Positions 33,600 through 43,666 of a stretch of 47,733 nt of DNA are shown here, in pieces. The stretch is from Methanobacteriota archaeon. GTDB lineage: Archaea > Thermoplasmatota > Poseidoniia > Poseidoniales > Poseidoniaceae. Numbering within the stretch: position 1 is the first letter of the stretch; each line of letters begins with the position of its first letter. The position numbers and the translations under genes were made by a program. The DNA is taken from the NCBI GenBank assembly GCA_002726495.1, contig PBTH01000029.1:1-47733 (forward strand), written 5' to 3'. The notes under the pieces are model-generated. The model had not been told where the DNA came from and did no database searches. It worked only from the letters and a program-made list of their open reading frames with translations.

Positions 33600-35648
33600 A
33601 TGGAACATCCCTTGTTTTTAGACTACGGGTTTGTTCCGGGATGGGCAATTTTATTGCTTCTGTTCGGCGTATCTGGTGGTTTCTTTCTCTACCAGGTGGT
33701 TAAGGCTACACGGTTGGTGCTCAAAGGCAAACCTGAGAACCGATTTGATAACTGGGGTACGCGGATAAAAGAAGTTGCAACGGGATGGCTTGGCCAGAAA
33801 AAAGTTCTCAGGGACCGAGTCGCAGGAGGCATTCACGTCTTGATGTTCTGGGGCTTCTTGATGCTCTCCACGGACATGTTTGACCTCGCTACTGGGAATC
33901 AATTTTCTCAAAAACTTCTTCCTGACCTTCTTCGAGGTCCATGGAACCTCGTTGTTGAAACAGGATATACCATCGCATTCATTGGCTGCGTTGCAGCCCT
34001 CACTCGCAGAATCGTATTTACTCCTGAGAAACTCAAGGGCAAGTCTCAACTTGAAGGGAATGTTATCCTCTTGCTCATTATGACCATTACGACCACGTCA
34101 TTCGTTGTTGAAGCAGGTGAATCGACCATCTCAAAAACTTGGGAGCCAATCGGTTGGTGGGTCGCAACAACAATCATACCCAGTGCGAGCATGGTCATTG
34201 CAGCTTATTGGGCTCACATGGTGGCGATCTGTGTCTTCCTTTTTCTCATTCCACTTTCCAAGCACATGCACTTGGTCATGGCCTTCCCAAACGTCTTCTT
34301 CCACGATCTGCGCCCAATGGCTACAATGGAACCACTAGCGCGTGGAGACAACGGTAAGGCAGTGATGCTGGATGATTTGGATTTGGAATCCTTTGGAGCC
34401 GTGAAGTACACCGATTTTACTTGGAGGGACCTCATCGACGGATGGGCATGCACATCGTGTGCTCGCTGCCAAGATGTCTGCCCGGCTTATGCGAGTGGAA
34501 AGGCACTCAATCCAATGGAAATTATTCATGATGTTCGTCACTATGCAAACGATCATGCCACCTCACTTTTCGCAGATGAGGCTCCAGAAGAAGACATCAT
34601 TGCACGATTCGGAGAGGACGCAATTTGGGCGTGTACAACATGCCATGCATGTGTTGAGGCCTGTCCAATTTACATTGACCATGTCCCCAAACTTACCGAT
34701 GCCCGTCGTCACTTGATGATGGAACGAATGGAGTTTGATGAGAAAGTCGAAGACACTGTTATGCCTCTAATGATGACGATTGAGAATCTTGAATCCGACT
34801 CAAACCCGTACGGCCTACCATCTCATGAACGAGGCGATTGGGCGGAAGGGCTTGATGTGAAGGTTGCAGAGCCTGCCGAGTACATTTACTTCGCAGGATG
34901 CGCAGCATCCTTTGATGAGCGAAACAAGAAGGTTGCCCGAGATACCATCAGCATCATGAAAGAAGCTGGACTTGATGTCGGAATTCTTGGGATGCAAGAA
35001 GGATGTACTGGAGATGCTGCCCGACGTGCTGGAAACGAATACCTCTTCCAAATGTTGGCGGAAACGAACCTTGCAACCTTTGACGAGATTGGTGTCAAGA
35101 AAGTCGTTGCTTCATGTCCTCATTGCTTCCACACGCTTGGAAAGGAATACAAGGATTATGGGGGAGAGGACATTGAAGTCATGCACCACTCTCAACTCAT
35201 CAATCATCTCCAGAAAGAAGGGAAGCTCCCAGAGCCCAAACATGATGGCACGGTGACCTACCATGACCCATGTTATCTTGGCCGAATCGGTGGTGAATTG
35301 GATGCCCCTCGTGACGCTATTGGAGGCGTCGATGTTGAGGCAGAACGACACGGTCGCGATTCGTTCTGTTGCGGTGCAGGGGGCGCTCAAATGTGGATGG
35401 AAGAACATGTTGATGAAGGCTATGACCGTGTTAACGTCATTCGTTCAAAAGAACTTGCAGCAACCGGTGCAGATACCGTCGCTGTAGGTTGTCCATTTTG
35501 CTCAACCATGGTTACCGACGGCCTCAATGCAATAGGTGCTGAAATGGAAGTCAAGGATGTCGCTGAATTGGTTTGGGAACAAATCAAAGCCAACGACGCC
35601 AAGATTGAAGCAAAAAAGGCAGAGTCATCAGAACCTGCCGAAGCATGA
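33600..35648 (+). CDS. HdrDE-like fused membrane iron-sulfur oxidoreductase (heterodisulfide-reductase-related; candidate ETF:quinone oxidoreductase)
   Basis: N-terminal multi-TM cytochrome-b-like region; two 4Fe-4S motifs CTSCARCQDVCP and CTTCHACVEACP; two CCG-like domains (ASCPHCFHTLGKEY, FCCGAGGAQMWMEE, CPFCSTMV). Confidence 0.88.
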   Translation: MEHPLFLDYGFVPGWAILLLLFGVSGGFFLYQVVKATRLVLKGKPENRFDNWGTRIKEVATGWLGQKKVLRDRVAGGIHVLMFWGFLMLSTDMFDLATGNQFSQKLLPDLLRGPWNLVVETGYTIAFIGCVAALTRRIVFTPEKLKGKSQLEGNVILLLIMTITTTSFVVEAGESTISKTWEPIGWWVATTIIPSASMVIAAYWAHMVAICVFLFLIPLSKHMHLVMAFPNVFFHDLRPMATMEPLARGDNGKAVMLDDLDLESFGAVKYTDFTWRDLIDGWACTSCARCQDVCPAYASGKALNPMEIIHDVRHYANDHATSLFADEAPEEDIIARFGEDAIWACTTCHACVEACPIYIDHVPKLTDARRHLMMERMEFDEKVEDTVMPLMMTIENLESDSNPYGLPSHERGDWAEGLDVKVAEPAEYIYFAGCAASFDERNKKVARDTISIMKEAGLDVGILGMQEGCTGDAARRAGNEYLFQMLAETNLATFDEIGVKKVVASCPHCFHTLGKEYKDYGGEDIEVMHHSQLINHLQKEGKLPEPKHDGTVTYHDPCYLGRIGGELDAPRDAIGGVDVEAERHGRDSFCCGAGGAQMWMEEHVDEGYDRVNVIRSKELAATGADTVAVGCPFCSTMVTDGLNAIGAEMEVKDVAELVWEQIKANDAKIEAKKAESSEPAEA

Positions 35649-36661
35649 GTGTGGTTGCCTTGAGTGGCCTATCACAAGCAAAATTGCTCGATTGGTACGA
35701 TGCGAATCAACGCCCTCTACCGTGGCGAGAAACAGATGACCCCTGGGCGATTTTACTCAGTGAAATTCTGCTTCAGCAAACTCAAGTGAGTCGTGGAATT
35801 GTGTTTTGGCACCGTATGATTGAGGCTTTTCCAACGATTCAATCGATGGCGACTTCTCCAGTTGACAGCGTACTCAAAGCATGGGAAGGTGCAGGATATT
35901 ACAGCAGGGCGCGGCGGCTCCATGCATTGAGTCAATACGTCATGCTCCCTTCATCAGAAGGAGGGTATGATGGATTGCTTCCGCAATCCTACGAATCCTT
36001 GCTCAGCCTCCCTGGAATTGGACCTTATACTGCAGCTGCAGTTGCGAGTATTGCTTTTAGACAGCCTTCTGCATGTATAGATGGAAACATTCGCAGGGTT
36101 ATGGCTCGCCAGCAGAAGAAGTTAGAGCCAACCAACCGTCAAGTACAATCCTGGGCAGATCAACATTTGGTCCATCAACGCTCAGGAGATTGGAATCAAG
36201 CATTGATGGAACTCGGAGCGACGGTATGTACGCCCCAAAAACCTCAATGCCAACATTGTCCTATTGAGTCGTCATGTCAAGGACGGGAAGGCCCTACTGC
36301 TTATCCCAAAGCGAAGAAAACAAAAGTCAAAGAAGTCACATTGTGGACATGCGTGGAGTTTGACAGTCGGGGCAATCCGATTGTTCATCAACGAGACAAA
36401 GATGGATTGTTTGGAGGTTTATGGGGCCCTCAAATCAATGAAGGGGATGTACCCGAAGCGATTCATGAACAAGTTTTTGCAGGTGTTGTCAAGCACAAAT
36501 TGAGCCACCGTTCAATGACGGTTCATGTCTTCATATCAACAAAGACGAGTACGAAATTGGCTTTGCCTCTGTCTGAAGTCGCTACTTCTGTATTGGATCA
36601 AAAAATCATTGAAGCCATCAAAGGTACGGATTATTTCAGTTCCAAAAGTGTGACAGAATAG
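35645..36661 (+). CDS. mutY: A/G-specific adenine glycosylase
   Basis: LPWRETDDPWAILLSEILLQQTQVSRG, HhH LLSLPGIGPYTAAAVASIAF, CIDGNIRRVMAR, [4Fe-4S] CTPQKPQCQHCPIESSC. ATGA overlap with the upstream gene. Confidence 0.95.
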   Translation: MSVVALSGLSQAKLLDWYDANQRPLPWRETDDPWAILLSEILLQQTQVSRGIVFWHRMIEAFPTIQSMATSPVDSVLKAWEGAGYYSRARRLHALSQYVMLPSSEGGYDGLLPQSYESLLSLPGIGPYTAAAVASIAFRQPSACIDGNIRRVMARQQKKLEPTNRQVQSWADQHLVHQRSGDWNQALMELGATVCTPQKPQCQHCPIESSCQGREGPTAYPKAKKTKVKEVTLWTCVEFDSRGNPIVHQRDKDGLFGGLWGPQINEGDVPEAIHEQVFAGVVKHKLSHRSMTVHVFISTKTSTKLALPLSEVATSVLDQKIIEAIKGTDYFSSKSVTE

Positions 36662-36676
36662 TGATATAATTTAACT
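36662..36676 (+). promoter_or_regulatory. Candidate TATA box upstream of the LysE-family gene
   Basis: gatataatttaac centred roughly 22-24 nt upstream of ATG 36690 in a short intergenic gap. Confidence 0.4.
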
Positions 36677-36689
36677 TGAAGTGAATGAT

Positions 36690-37331
36690 ATGGAATGGCC
36701 AATTCTTGGATATTTACTCACACTCCTCGTCATTGGAATGACGCTCCCAGGGCCGAGTAACACTACATGTGCTGCACACGCATCGGTGCATGGACGACGT
36801 TCAAATATTCCATTGATTATCGGCCTTGGAGTTGGATTCTTTGGCGTGAACATCGTTTGTGGTTTAGCAGCCAATAGCTTCGAACCGGATAGTTTTGTAG
36901 GGCGGGTGCTCCATTATTTCGGGTCACTCTTGATGATAATTCTCGCCCTCGGGCTCATTTTTATCGGACGTTCACGAAGTGTTGATATTGTTTCTGAAAA
37001 CATTCCTAAATTAGGATTTAAGAGTGGGATTACCATCCAGATTGTAAATACAAAACAATGGATGATCATCTTTGCCTTGATGTCTGTTTTCCTTGCTGAT
37101 TTCCAATCCGAGCCGGGCGGTATTCCTGGTGGAACTGTTGGCACATTCATCATCGCCACTATTAACACGACTTCTGGATTTCTGGCGATGACAGTTTGGA
37201 CCAATGTTGGTCATCATGTCCAACATCGGATTACAGACCCGAAATTTAGGGGAGTTGTTGTTTTCATATTGGGTGTTTTTCTGTTGATTCTCAGCATCTT
37301 GATGTTGCTTCGGTATCATTCTTCGTATTGA
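36690..37331 (+). CDS. LysE/RhtB-family-like transporter
   Basis: N-terminal TLPGPSNTTC motif similar to the LysE TPGPN signature, about 6 hydrophobic segments. Confidence 0.65.
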   Translation: MEWPILGYLLTLLVIGMTLPGPSNTTCAAHASVHGRRSNIPLIIGLGVGFFGVNIVCGLAANSFEPDSFVGRVLHYFGSLLMIILALGLIFIGRSRSVDIVSENIPKLGFKSGITIQIVNTKQWMIIFALMSVFLADFQSEPGGIPGGTVGTFIIATINTTSGFLAMTVWTNVGHHVQHRITDPKFRGVVVFILGVFLLILSILMLLRYHSSY

Positions 37332-37984
37332 TCAGTAACGACCTCGGAATCGGTTGGAGATCCCTCCTTGTTCCCCGCCAAATCCATTCCAAATGAAGCT
37401 AATGCCATCATCAATCCACCAACGACAAGATACTCAGCGGGCCCTGCTATGTTGATTCCAATTTGAGCATTGTTGAGGAATTCTTCTGTGGTAAGGCCTG
37501 TTGCATCAAATGTACTGACTGCATACTGGAACGAAACGATCATGATCACCAGTGAAACGAGTGAGATTGCAATTCCTGTTTTTCGCAACTTTGCACCAGG
37601 ACTTGATGATGAGTTGAGAGAGAGGTGTCCAAGGGTTGCCCAAACGATTCCTCCACCAAAGGCGACCATCGCTGCGTAAATGTGTGGGTCAATATGGTCG
37701 TACATGTCATAATATGCAATCAATATGATGTGAAAGCTAACCACCAAACCGAGAACAACCGAGACGGTCCACATGCCCTCCTTTTCGGGTTCAATTGTGT
37801 GATACAGGTGCCAAGCGAACAACATCTGAGTTAGGCCGGTAACGATAAGTCCGGCTGTAAAAATAATCCTTTCAGGCCCGGGGTGGTCTGCTTCGGAAAT
37901 AAAAATTGGAAATGTTCTCGCCCCGCCAATAAAATGAACCAACATGGCGCATAGAACCGTAATTGTTGGTATCAGCCAACTCAT
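37316..37984 (-). CDS. Multi-pass membrane protein, possibly Frag1/DRAM/Sfk1-like
   Basis: MSWLIPTITVLCAMLVHFIGGARTFPIFISEADHPGPERIIFTAGLIVTGLTQMLFAWHLY; six hydrophobic segments. Family match by motif feel only. Confidence 0.6.
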   Translation of the reverse strand: MSWLIPTITVLCAMLVHFIGGARTFPIFISEADHPGPERIIFTAGLIVTGLTQMLFAWHLYHTIEPEKEGMWTVSVVLGLVVSFHIILIAYYDMYDHIDPHIYAAMVAFGGGIVWATLGHLSLNSSSSPGAKLRKTGIAISLVSLVIMIVSFQYAVSTFDATGLTTEEFLNNAQIGINIAGPAEYLVVGGLMMALASFGMDLAGNKEGSPTDSEVVTDQYEE

Positions 37985-38013
37985 GAGAGCAAGGATTTGA
38001 CCCTGCTTATGGT

Positions 38014-39033
38014 TCAAAGGTAAGCGTCGACCGTATCTCTTATACATGTGTCAAATCCCTCCCATTCCATACCAAGCACTCGTTCAGCCTTTTTACTTGA
38101 ATAATTTGTATCACCTTTCTTGAGCGATTTCACTACAGCGCGCGTTAAGTACCTCTGCTTACCAAACAATCCTCCAAACCAATCTTGGAATACAGCCACT
38201 GGAAGCAATACATTTGGTAAGGCCAGTTTAGGGGATTTAGATTGAGGATACAATTCTCGGATTTTCCTGCATATCGTTGAAAGTGTCAAGTTTGAATGGG
38301 GTGCCAGAATGAATCTTCCTTCTGCTTCATCCACCTCAAATGCTCGTCTGTGTGCCCGTGCAACATCGCGTACATGGACTGCCGCCATAGAGAATTTTGG
38401 TGCAACAGGAAAGGCACCTTTGAGCGCATCTTGAAAGAAATCAACACTTGGAGTTGGGCGAATAAATCCTCCTCCGAGGACTGCAGTTGGATTGATGACC
38501 CTCACGTCCAAATCCAGTTGATTCGCAAGTTCCCATGCAAGATGTTCTGCTTGAGTCTTTGCGGTAGTGTAGGGTAGATTTGTATCGGTTTGCCAGTTTG
38601 ATTCATCCTTCAATTGGCCTTTCGGTTCGGTTCCAACAGCAGCAGTGCTTGAAGTGTAGATAATGCGAGGGATTTGAGCGTTAGCAGCTGCATGAAAGAG
38701 GTGCAATGTACCCTTGTTTGCGGTGTCAAGAATCGTTTGGGTATCTCCTTGTGTACTGTAAATTGTAGCGGTATGGAACAGTCCATGACATCCTTTCATA
38801 TGTTCGCTCCAACCATCGGCGTTCAGAACATCACCTTCAACCAGTTCTAACCGGTCTTGAACTCCTAAATCTTCAGCGTGCTTCAATACATGATCTACCT
38901 TCAACGGGTCGCTTAAGGACCGAACAGAACCTCTGACTTCGTATCCGTGCTCAAGCAGGTCACGAACGATGTGATTGCCGATGTGTCCGTTGACACCGGT
39001 GACGAATATACGCCTACGCGATTCATCTCCCAT
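38014..39033 (-). CDS. NAD(P)-dependent extended SDR epimerase/dehydratase
   Basis: IFVTGVNGHIGNHIVRDLLEHGYEVRGSVR, GLFHTATIYS, IIYTSSTAAVG, LPYTTAKTQAEHLAWE (YxxxK). Confidence 0.9.
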   Translation of the reverse strand: MGDESRRRIFVTGVNGHIGNHIVRDLLEHGYEVRGSVRSLSDPLKVDHVLKHAEDLGVQDRLELVEGDVLNADGWSEHMKGCHGLFHTATIYSTQGDTQTILDTANKGTLHLFHAAANAQIPRIIYTSSTAAVGTEPKGQLKDESNWQTDTNLPYTTAKTQAEHLAWELANQLDLDVRVINPTAVLGGGFIRPTPSVDFFQDALKGAFPVAPKFSMAAVHVRDVARAHRRAFEVDEAEGRFILAPHSNLTLSTICRKIRELYPQSKSPKLALPNVLLPVAVFQDWFGGLFGKQRYLTRAVVKSLKKGDTNYSSKKAERVLGMEWEGFDTCIRDTVDAYL

Positions 39034-39093
39034 GTCGTTGGCGAACCGCGGGTCTCGTATGAACCTTCAAGTGTGTTAGCATACACCGCCCCT

Positions 39094-40590
39094 ATGAGTC
39101 CCATGCCAATTCGTGTTCATGATACGAAGCGAAGAGAAAAGGTTGATTTCAAAACATTGGAACCTGGAAAAGTTTCCATGTATGTTTGTGGCGTTACGGT
39201 TTACGACCGGTGCCATCTTGGGCACGCTCGCTGTTATCTGGCTTTTGACTTGATTCACCGTTGGCTTGAAGCCAGTGGATTTGATGTCGATTACGTACAG
39301 AATTTCACCGATATTGATGACAAAATCATTGCACGGGCAAATGAAATTGACGGAGATTGGAAAACGCTTGTTGATCAAAACATTGAGGCATATTATGAGG
39401 ACATGGACGCCCTGAACATTCTCAGGGCAGATACCTATCCGAGATGTACTGAGTATGTTGATAAGATGATTTCAATCACAGAGGACCTTATCGAAAAAGA
39501 ACATGCTTATGTCACCAAAGACGGCGTTTACTTCCATGTTGATTCTGCTCCTGAGAAGTACGGTATCCTCACAGGCCAATCCATTGATGCTGTTCGATCT
39601 GGTGCGGGAGGACGAGTTGGAGACACCGGTTCAACCAAGCGAGACCACAAGGACTTCGCCCTTTGGAAGGCAGCCAAACCTGACGAACCAACATGGGATT
39701 CTCCTTGGGGCCCTGGAAGGCCTGGATGGCACATTGAATGTACTGCAATGTCCCTTGACCACTTTGACAAAGAATTTGACATCCACGGTGGTGGTCATGA
39801 CCTTCGCTTCCCACATCACGAAGCTGAAATCTTCCAAGGCGAATGTCATACCGGGCATTCGCCGGTCGTGCATCATTGGCTCCACAATGGTTTTGTCAAT
39901 ATAGATGGAGAGAAAATGAGTAAATCCCTGGGTAACTTTTGGGCCATCCGAGATATTTTACAGCACGTAGATGCAATGGTGCTCCGGTTTGCGCTCATCA
40001 ATGCTCACTATCGCTCACCAATCGATATGAATGACACACTTCTCAAGGATGCCGAGCGTAATTACAACCGTGTTCTGGAGACCTATGTCGCTGCATTGAA
40101 AGCCTGTGAAGATGATTCACCCGTCAAGTTGCCCATGCCCGATATTACCTCGGAACAACCCCTTGTCAAATCCTTGGGTTTGTTGGAGAAAATGGGAGAA
40201 GGCTTTGCACGGGCAATGGATGATGATTTTAATTCGCGTGAAGCAGTTGCCAAAGTATTGGGAATGGTTCGTGAGGTCACGAAGGTATTGCAATCCGAAC
40301 TGGACCAAGCAGACTTGAATGCCTTCGGTCATTATGCCGTAGATTTACTTGAAGAGACAGCAGGAGACGTTCTCGGAGTTTTGCCAACACGAGAAATGGC
40401 CCTTGCAGAGCCTGAGGAAGACCCTCGTCGGGCGGAAATAGCAGATGAAGTTGAATCACTTTTGGTCCAAAGAAGTGAAGCCAGAACCAACAAAGATTGG
40501 CCACGAGCTGATTCCATTCGCGATGAATTAACTGCCCTTGGCGTTGTTGTCGTCGATACACCCGATGGCCCAAAGTGGGACCTCGCCTGA
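39094..40590 (+). CDS. cysS: Cysteinyl-tRNA synthetase
   Basis: MYVCGVTVYDRCHLGHARCYLAFD (HIGH-like HLGH), GRPGWHIECTAMS, FPHHEAEIFQGE, KMSKSLGNF (KMSKS). Confidence 0.97.
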   Translation: MSPMPIRVHDTKRREKVDFKTLEPGKVSMYVCGVTVYDRCHLGHARCYLAFDLIHRWLEASGFDVDYVQNFTDIDDKIIARANEIDGDWKTLVDQNIEAYYEDMDALNILRADTYPRCTEYVDKMISITEDLIEKEHAYVTKDGVYFHVDSAPEKYGILTGQSIDAVRSGAGGRVGDTGSTKRDHKDFALWKAAKPDEPTWDSPWGPGRPGWHIECTAMSLDHFDKEFDIHGGGHDLRFPHHEAEIFQGECHTGHSPVVHHWLHNGFVNIDGEKMSKSLGNFWAIRDILQHVDAMVLRFALINAHYRSPIDMNDTLLKDAERNYNRVLETYVAALKACEDDSPVKLPMPDITSEQPLVKSLGLLEKMGEGFARAMDDDFNSREAVAKVLGMVREVTKVLQSELDQADLNAFGHYAVDLLEETAGDVLGVLPTREMALAEPEEDPRRAEIADEVESLLVQRSEARTNKDWPRADSIRDELTALGVVVVDTPDGPKWDLA

Positions 40591-43212
40591 TCATTCTTCT
40601 TCTGCTGGCGGAGGGGCCATTGGAGGCATGGATGGAACGAATGCGGCCTCTTGCAATACTTCCTCATTCCCTTCTTCCCACATTTTCTCAATGCGTACCT
40701 CAGCAGCCAGTGCATCTTCGCCACCTCGTGAAACGAAGAAGAGCGCCACTAACATCACCACAACAAGAACAAAGAAGAGCAACAGAGCTTTTTCCTTGGT
40801 TTCTTCTTCACTTGATTGTTGGTCATCGAGGGGATTGTCTGGTAAGGTATCACCGTCGCTATCGGTTGAATCTCCTGTGTCGCTTGTGTCTGTATTGTCG
40901 GTGGTGTCAGTACCACCGTTGTTGGTTCCCCCATTACTATCCGAATCACCATCGTCACACGGTGGATTTGAACCATCGTCACATGGCACGACGGTCGGGC
41001 CGTCAATCACCTCAAAGTCAGTGACTGCAGGCAAACTTTCGGCTCTGTCATAATACCGGTCATACAGCATGGACATACTGATTTGTGCATTGGCATTCCC
41101 TGAGCCATTGATGACGCTAAAGTATCGCTCGTCTCCGTAGGTATACCATGGGTCAAGACCAACATTTGACATTCCGGAAGTGACGCTATCAAAGTCCGAA
41201 GCATCACCAAAGGCAGCGGCCATCTCATCGGGGTCAAATCGCATGGCCATGGTTAGATTCTCGGTGATGCTAGCCCATGTCTGTGCACCTTCTGGTGCAG
41301 CCAAGTAAGTAATGTCCACTGCCTTTCCAAATTTGCCAGCTGGTTCATGATCGGTTCCTTTGAGAGCAGTCATGATGTCTTCATCACCGTAGATGGCCAA
41401 TCCTCCCACGATTGAGAGGCGAACATCTGGGTCAACTGCATTGATGAGGTTGCGGTAGGGGTTTGAATGAATGTTGTCAATGACGACCAAGTCAGCTGCG
41501 GTTCCTTTGACGATGGTACCGACCTCATCTTCCCAGTTTGTTGCATAGGCAGCGCCGGATGTAACCATCTCAACCATTTCGTAATCGGTGAAGATATCTC
41601 CTAGCATTTCGTCGTCCCACAAATCTGCTACCTTGAGTTCGTGCAGAGGTGATTTGGATCCCGACGGCGCCCAATCCGGAGCCAATGTAATGTGAACGCC
41701 AGCAGCCTTAGCTGCAGCAACATCCGCAGTATCGCCGTACAACAACAGGTTGGACAGCGGTGACCAAACCAAAGTAGACCCAGCCGCCGCCATCTGGGTG
41801 AATTCATTTTCTCCCAAGGCTACGCCATGAATCAATACGAGTTCTCCAACCAACAGATCGTTCTGTACGAGAATATCAAATTCTGCTCGACTGCGCTCAT
41901 CAACCCCTTCTGCAATGTGAACGAACCATGCGTCCAATTCCTTGCTGGCGTTTCCGTTCTTGATATGATTTCCAACATAGTCCGAGGTGAGTTCTGTAAC
42001 TTTGGTGTGGATTTCATCTCTTCCGAAGTTGTAATCCTCAATGTTGCGCGTTAGAATGGTTCCGTAACTGTCGCTAGGGTTCATCGGACTGCCTTGTGCA
42101 GCGGTGGTTCCACCAACAATGGATTTCATCTCAATGTATTTCATCGCTTGAGATTCCATGTTCCAATACGGGCCTGAATGGACAAGCATTTTCGGTTTTG
42201 TGACTTGTTCACTGTAGTCGGGGTGGTTTTTCCATTCGTAACGGTTGTTGTAACCGCCCCACTCGTTACGGCTGCTTTGAGAAAGGTGCGTGTCCATGTC
42301 CCATAGAGGTGCTTGGTTGTAATGCAGATGGTTATGCAAATCAATTAATCCGGGGTATATTGTCCCGTTTGTTTCAATGATTGGAACGTTGGAAAGTTGG
42401 ATGTTTGAAGGAATGTTGTCTTCCCAGACCGCTTCAATCATTCCATCTTGCACCAAGATATGGCCGTCATTGATGACGTGAGCCTCACCTGTCATGGGGA
42501 CGACTCTGCCTTTGAGCACATACGCTCCTTCATGCACGTTATCGTTGAGTCCGTAGCATCGTACCATGTTTTGCGCCACTACATATGTGGCTGAGCCTGA
42601 CCATCCTGGAGTAGGTGGCTCCACTTTGGAAACCGTTCCTGAGAGGTCCTTGACATAGGCAGTATCCCACCATGAGTCTTCACCTGGATAAGAAAGCGTG
42701 TCGATCAAGTTTCCGTTCGCATCTGAAATAGTGGCTGAATCTGCATCAAAGTAATCCAGTTCAATGCGAGAACTGTCTCTGAAGATGACGATGTGACCAT
42801 CAGCCTCAATGGTCGTATTCCATGCAAGTCTGCACGGGCCAGAGCCTTCTCCGATTGTATCGTCTAGAAGCCAGTTTGAAACATCTACTGCCTCCGTACC
42901 ACTGTTCCACAGTTCAATGAATTGGTCGGATGAGGAGCCGGTGTAACCGTCGTTGTTCCAATCGGTTCCATTGTAATCTTCGGAGGATGCAGAAACAAGA
43001 ATTTCACTGATGCGAATATCGCTTGAATCACGACCACTTGTAGGCATGACTTCAGTTGAATCTTGCATAGTGATTGAGGGTCCAACTGTTGAGGCCAAGA
43101 ACAAGGCTGAGAGTAGGATGGCGAGTAAACTGCCGTTTCGCATGTCACGGGGAACACGACGGAGCACATCAAGCAATCCCTTCTCGTCTTTGATTGTAGG
43201 ACATGAGTTCAA
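40591..43212 (-). CDS. Exported amidohydrolase with N-terminal lamin-tail-like domain, Asp/Thr-rich linker and C-terminal TM
   Basis: Hydrophobic leader LLAILLSALFLASTVGP; LTD-like IRISEILVSASSEDYNGTDWNNDGYTGSSSDQFIELWNSGTEAVDVSNWLLDD; metal-binding PGLIDLHNHLHYN, HIAEGVDE, LIHGVALGENE, LAPDWAPSGS; TM ALLLFFVLVVVMLVALFFVSR. Confidence 0.85.
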   Translation of the reverse strand: MNSCPTIKDEKGLLDVLRRVPRDMRNGSLLAILLSALFLASTVGPSITMQDSTEVMPTSGRDSSDIRISEILVSASSEDYNGTDWNNDGYTGSSSDQFIELWNSGTEAVDVSNWLLDDTIGEGSGPCRLAWNTTIEADGHIVIFRDSSRIELDYFDADSATISDANGNLIDTLSYPGEDSWWDTAYVKDLSGTVSKVEPPTPGWSGSATYVVAQNMVRCYGLNDNVHEGAYVLKGRVVPMTGEAHVINDGHILVQDGMIEAVWEDNIPSNIQLSNVPIIETNGTIYPGLIDLHNHLHYNQAPLWDMDTHLSQSSRNEWGGYNNRYEWKNHPDYSEQVTKPKMLVHSGPYWNMESQAMKYIEMKSIVGGTTAAQGSPMNPSDSYGTILTRNIEDYNFGRDEIHTKVTELTSDYVGNHIKNGNASKELDAWFVHIAEGVDERSRAEFDILVQNDLLVGELVLIHGVALGENEFTQMAAAGSTLVWSPLSNLLLYGDTADVAAAKAAGVHITLAPDWAPSGSKSPLHELKVADLWDDEMLGDIFTDYEMVEMVTSGAAYATNWEDEVGTIVKGTAADLVVIDNIHSNPYRNLINAVDPDVRLSIVGGLAIYGDEDIMTALKGTDHEPAGKFGKAVDITYLAAPEGAQTWASITENLTMAMRFDPDEMAAAFGDASDFDSVTSGMSNVGLDPWYTYGDERYFSVINGSGNANAQISMSMLYDRYYDRAESLPAVTDFEVIDGPTVVPCDDGSNPPCDDGDSDSNGGTNNGGTDTTDNTDTSDTGDSTDSDGDTLPDNPLDDQQSSEEETKEKALLLFFVLVVVMLVALFFVSRGGEDALAAEVRIEKMWEEGNEEVLQEAAFVPSMPPMAPPPAEEE

Positions 43213-43236
43213 AAGGTACGAACATCACCGTAGGCC

Positions 43237-43617
43237 ATGGCCACCATTGACCTTACCGAACCAGTCTTTGCAGAAACTATTGAAAACAATAATCTTGTTA
43301 TTTTGGATTTTTGGGCGGAATGGTGCGGTCCATGCAAAGCATACGGTCCAGTATACGAGCGGGTCTCTGAAGAATTCCCCGATGTCGTGTTTGGAAAAAT
43401 TGACACTGAAGACCAACAACAGCTAGCGGGAATGTTTGGAATTCGTTCAATTCCAACGACCATCGTTTTCAAAGAAGGAATTGGAGTTTTCATGCAACCA
43501 GGCGCACTCCCAGAGGCTTCTCTAAGGGACCTTGTCAACAAGATCATCGAACTTGATATGGATGAAGTACGTGCAGAAATTGCAGCCAAAGAAGCCGAAG
43601 AAGGCCAAGATTCCTGA
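43237..43617 (+). CDS. Thioredoxin
   Basis: VILDFWAEWCGPCKAYGPVYERV, FGIRSIPTTIVFKEG (cis-Pro). Confidence 0.95.
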   Translation: MATIDLTEPVFAETIENNNLVILDFWAEWCGPCKAYGPVYERVSEEFPDVVFGKIDTEDQQQLAGMFGIRSIPTTIVFKEGIGVFMQPGALPEASLRDLVNKIIELDMDEVRAEIAAKEAEEGQDS

Positions 43618-43666
43618 GGCTCAAGCATCCGATTGATTCAAGAAATGGGGCCTCACCGGTTCAATC

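Noticed and set aside
37316-37331. Convergent overlap of the LysE-like and membrane protein genes as an anomaly
   Set aside because: A 16-bp convergent overlap is common in compact archaeal genomes.
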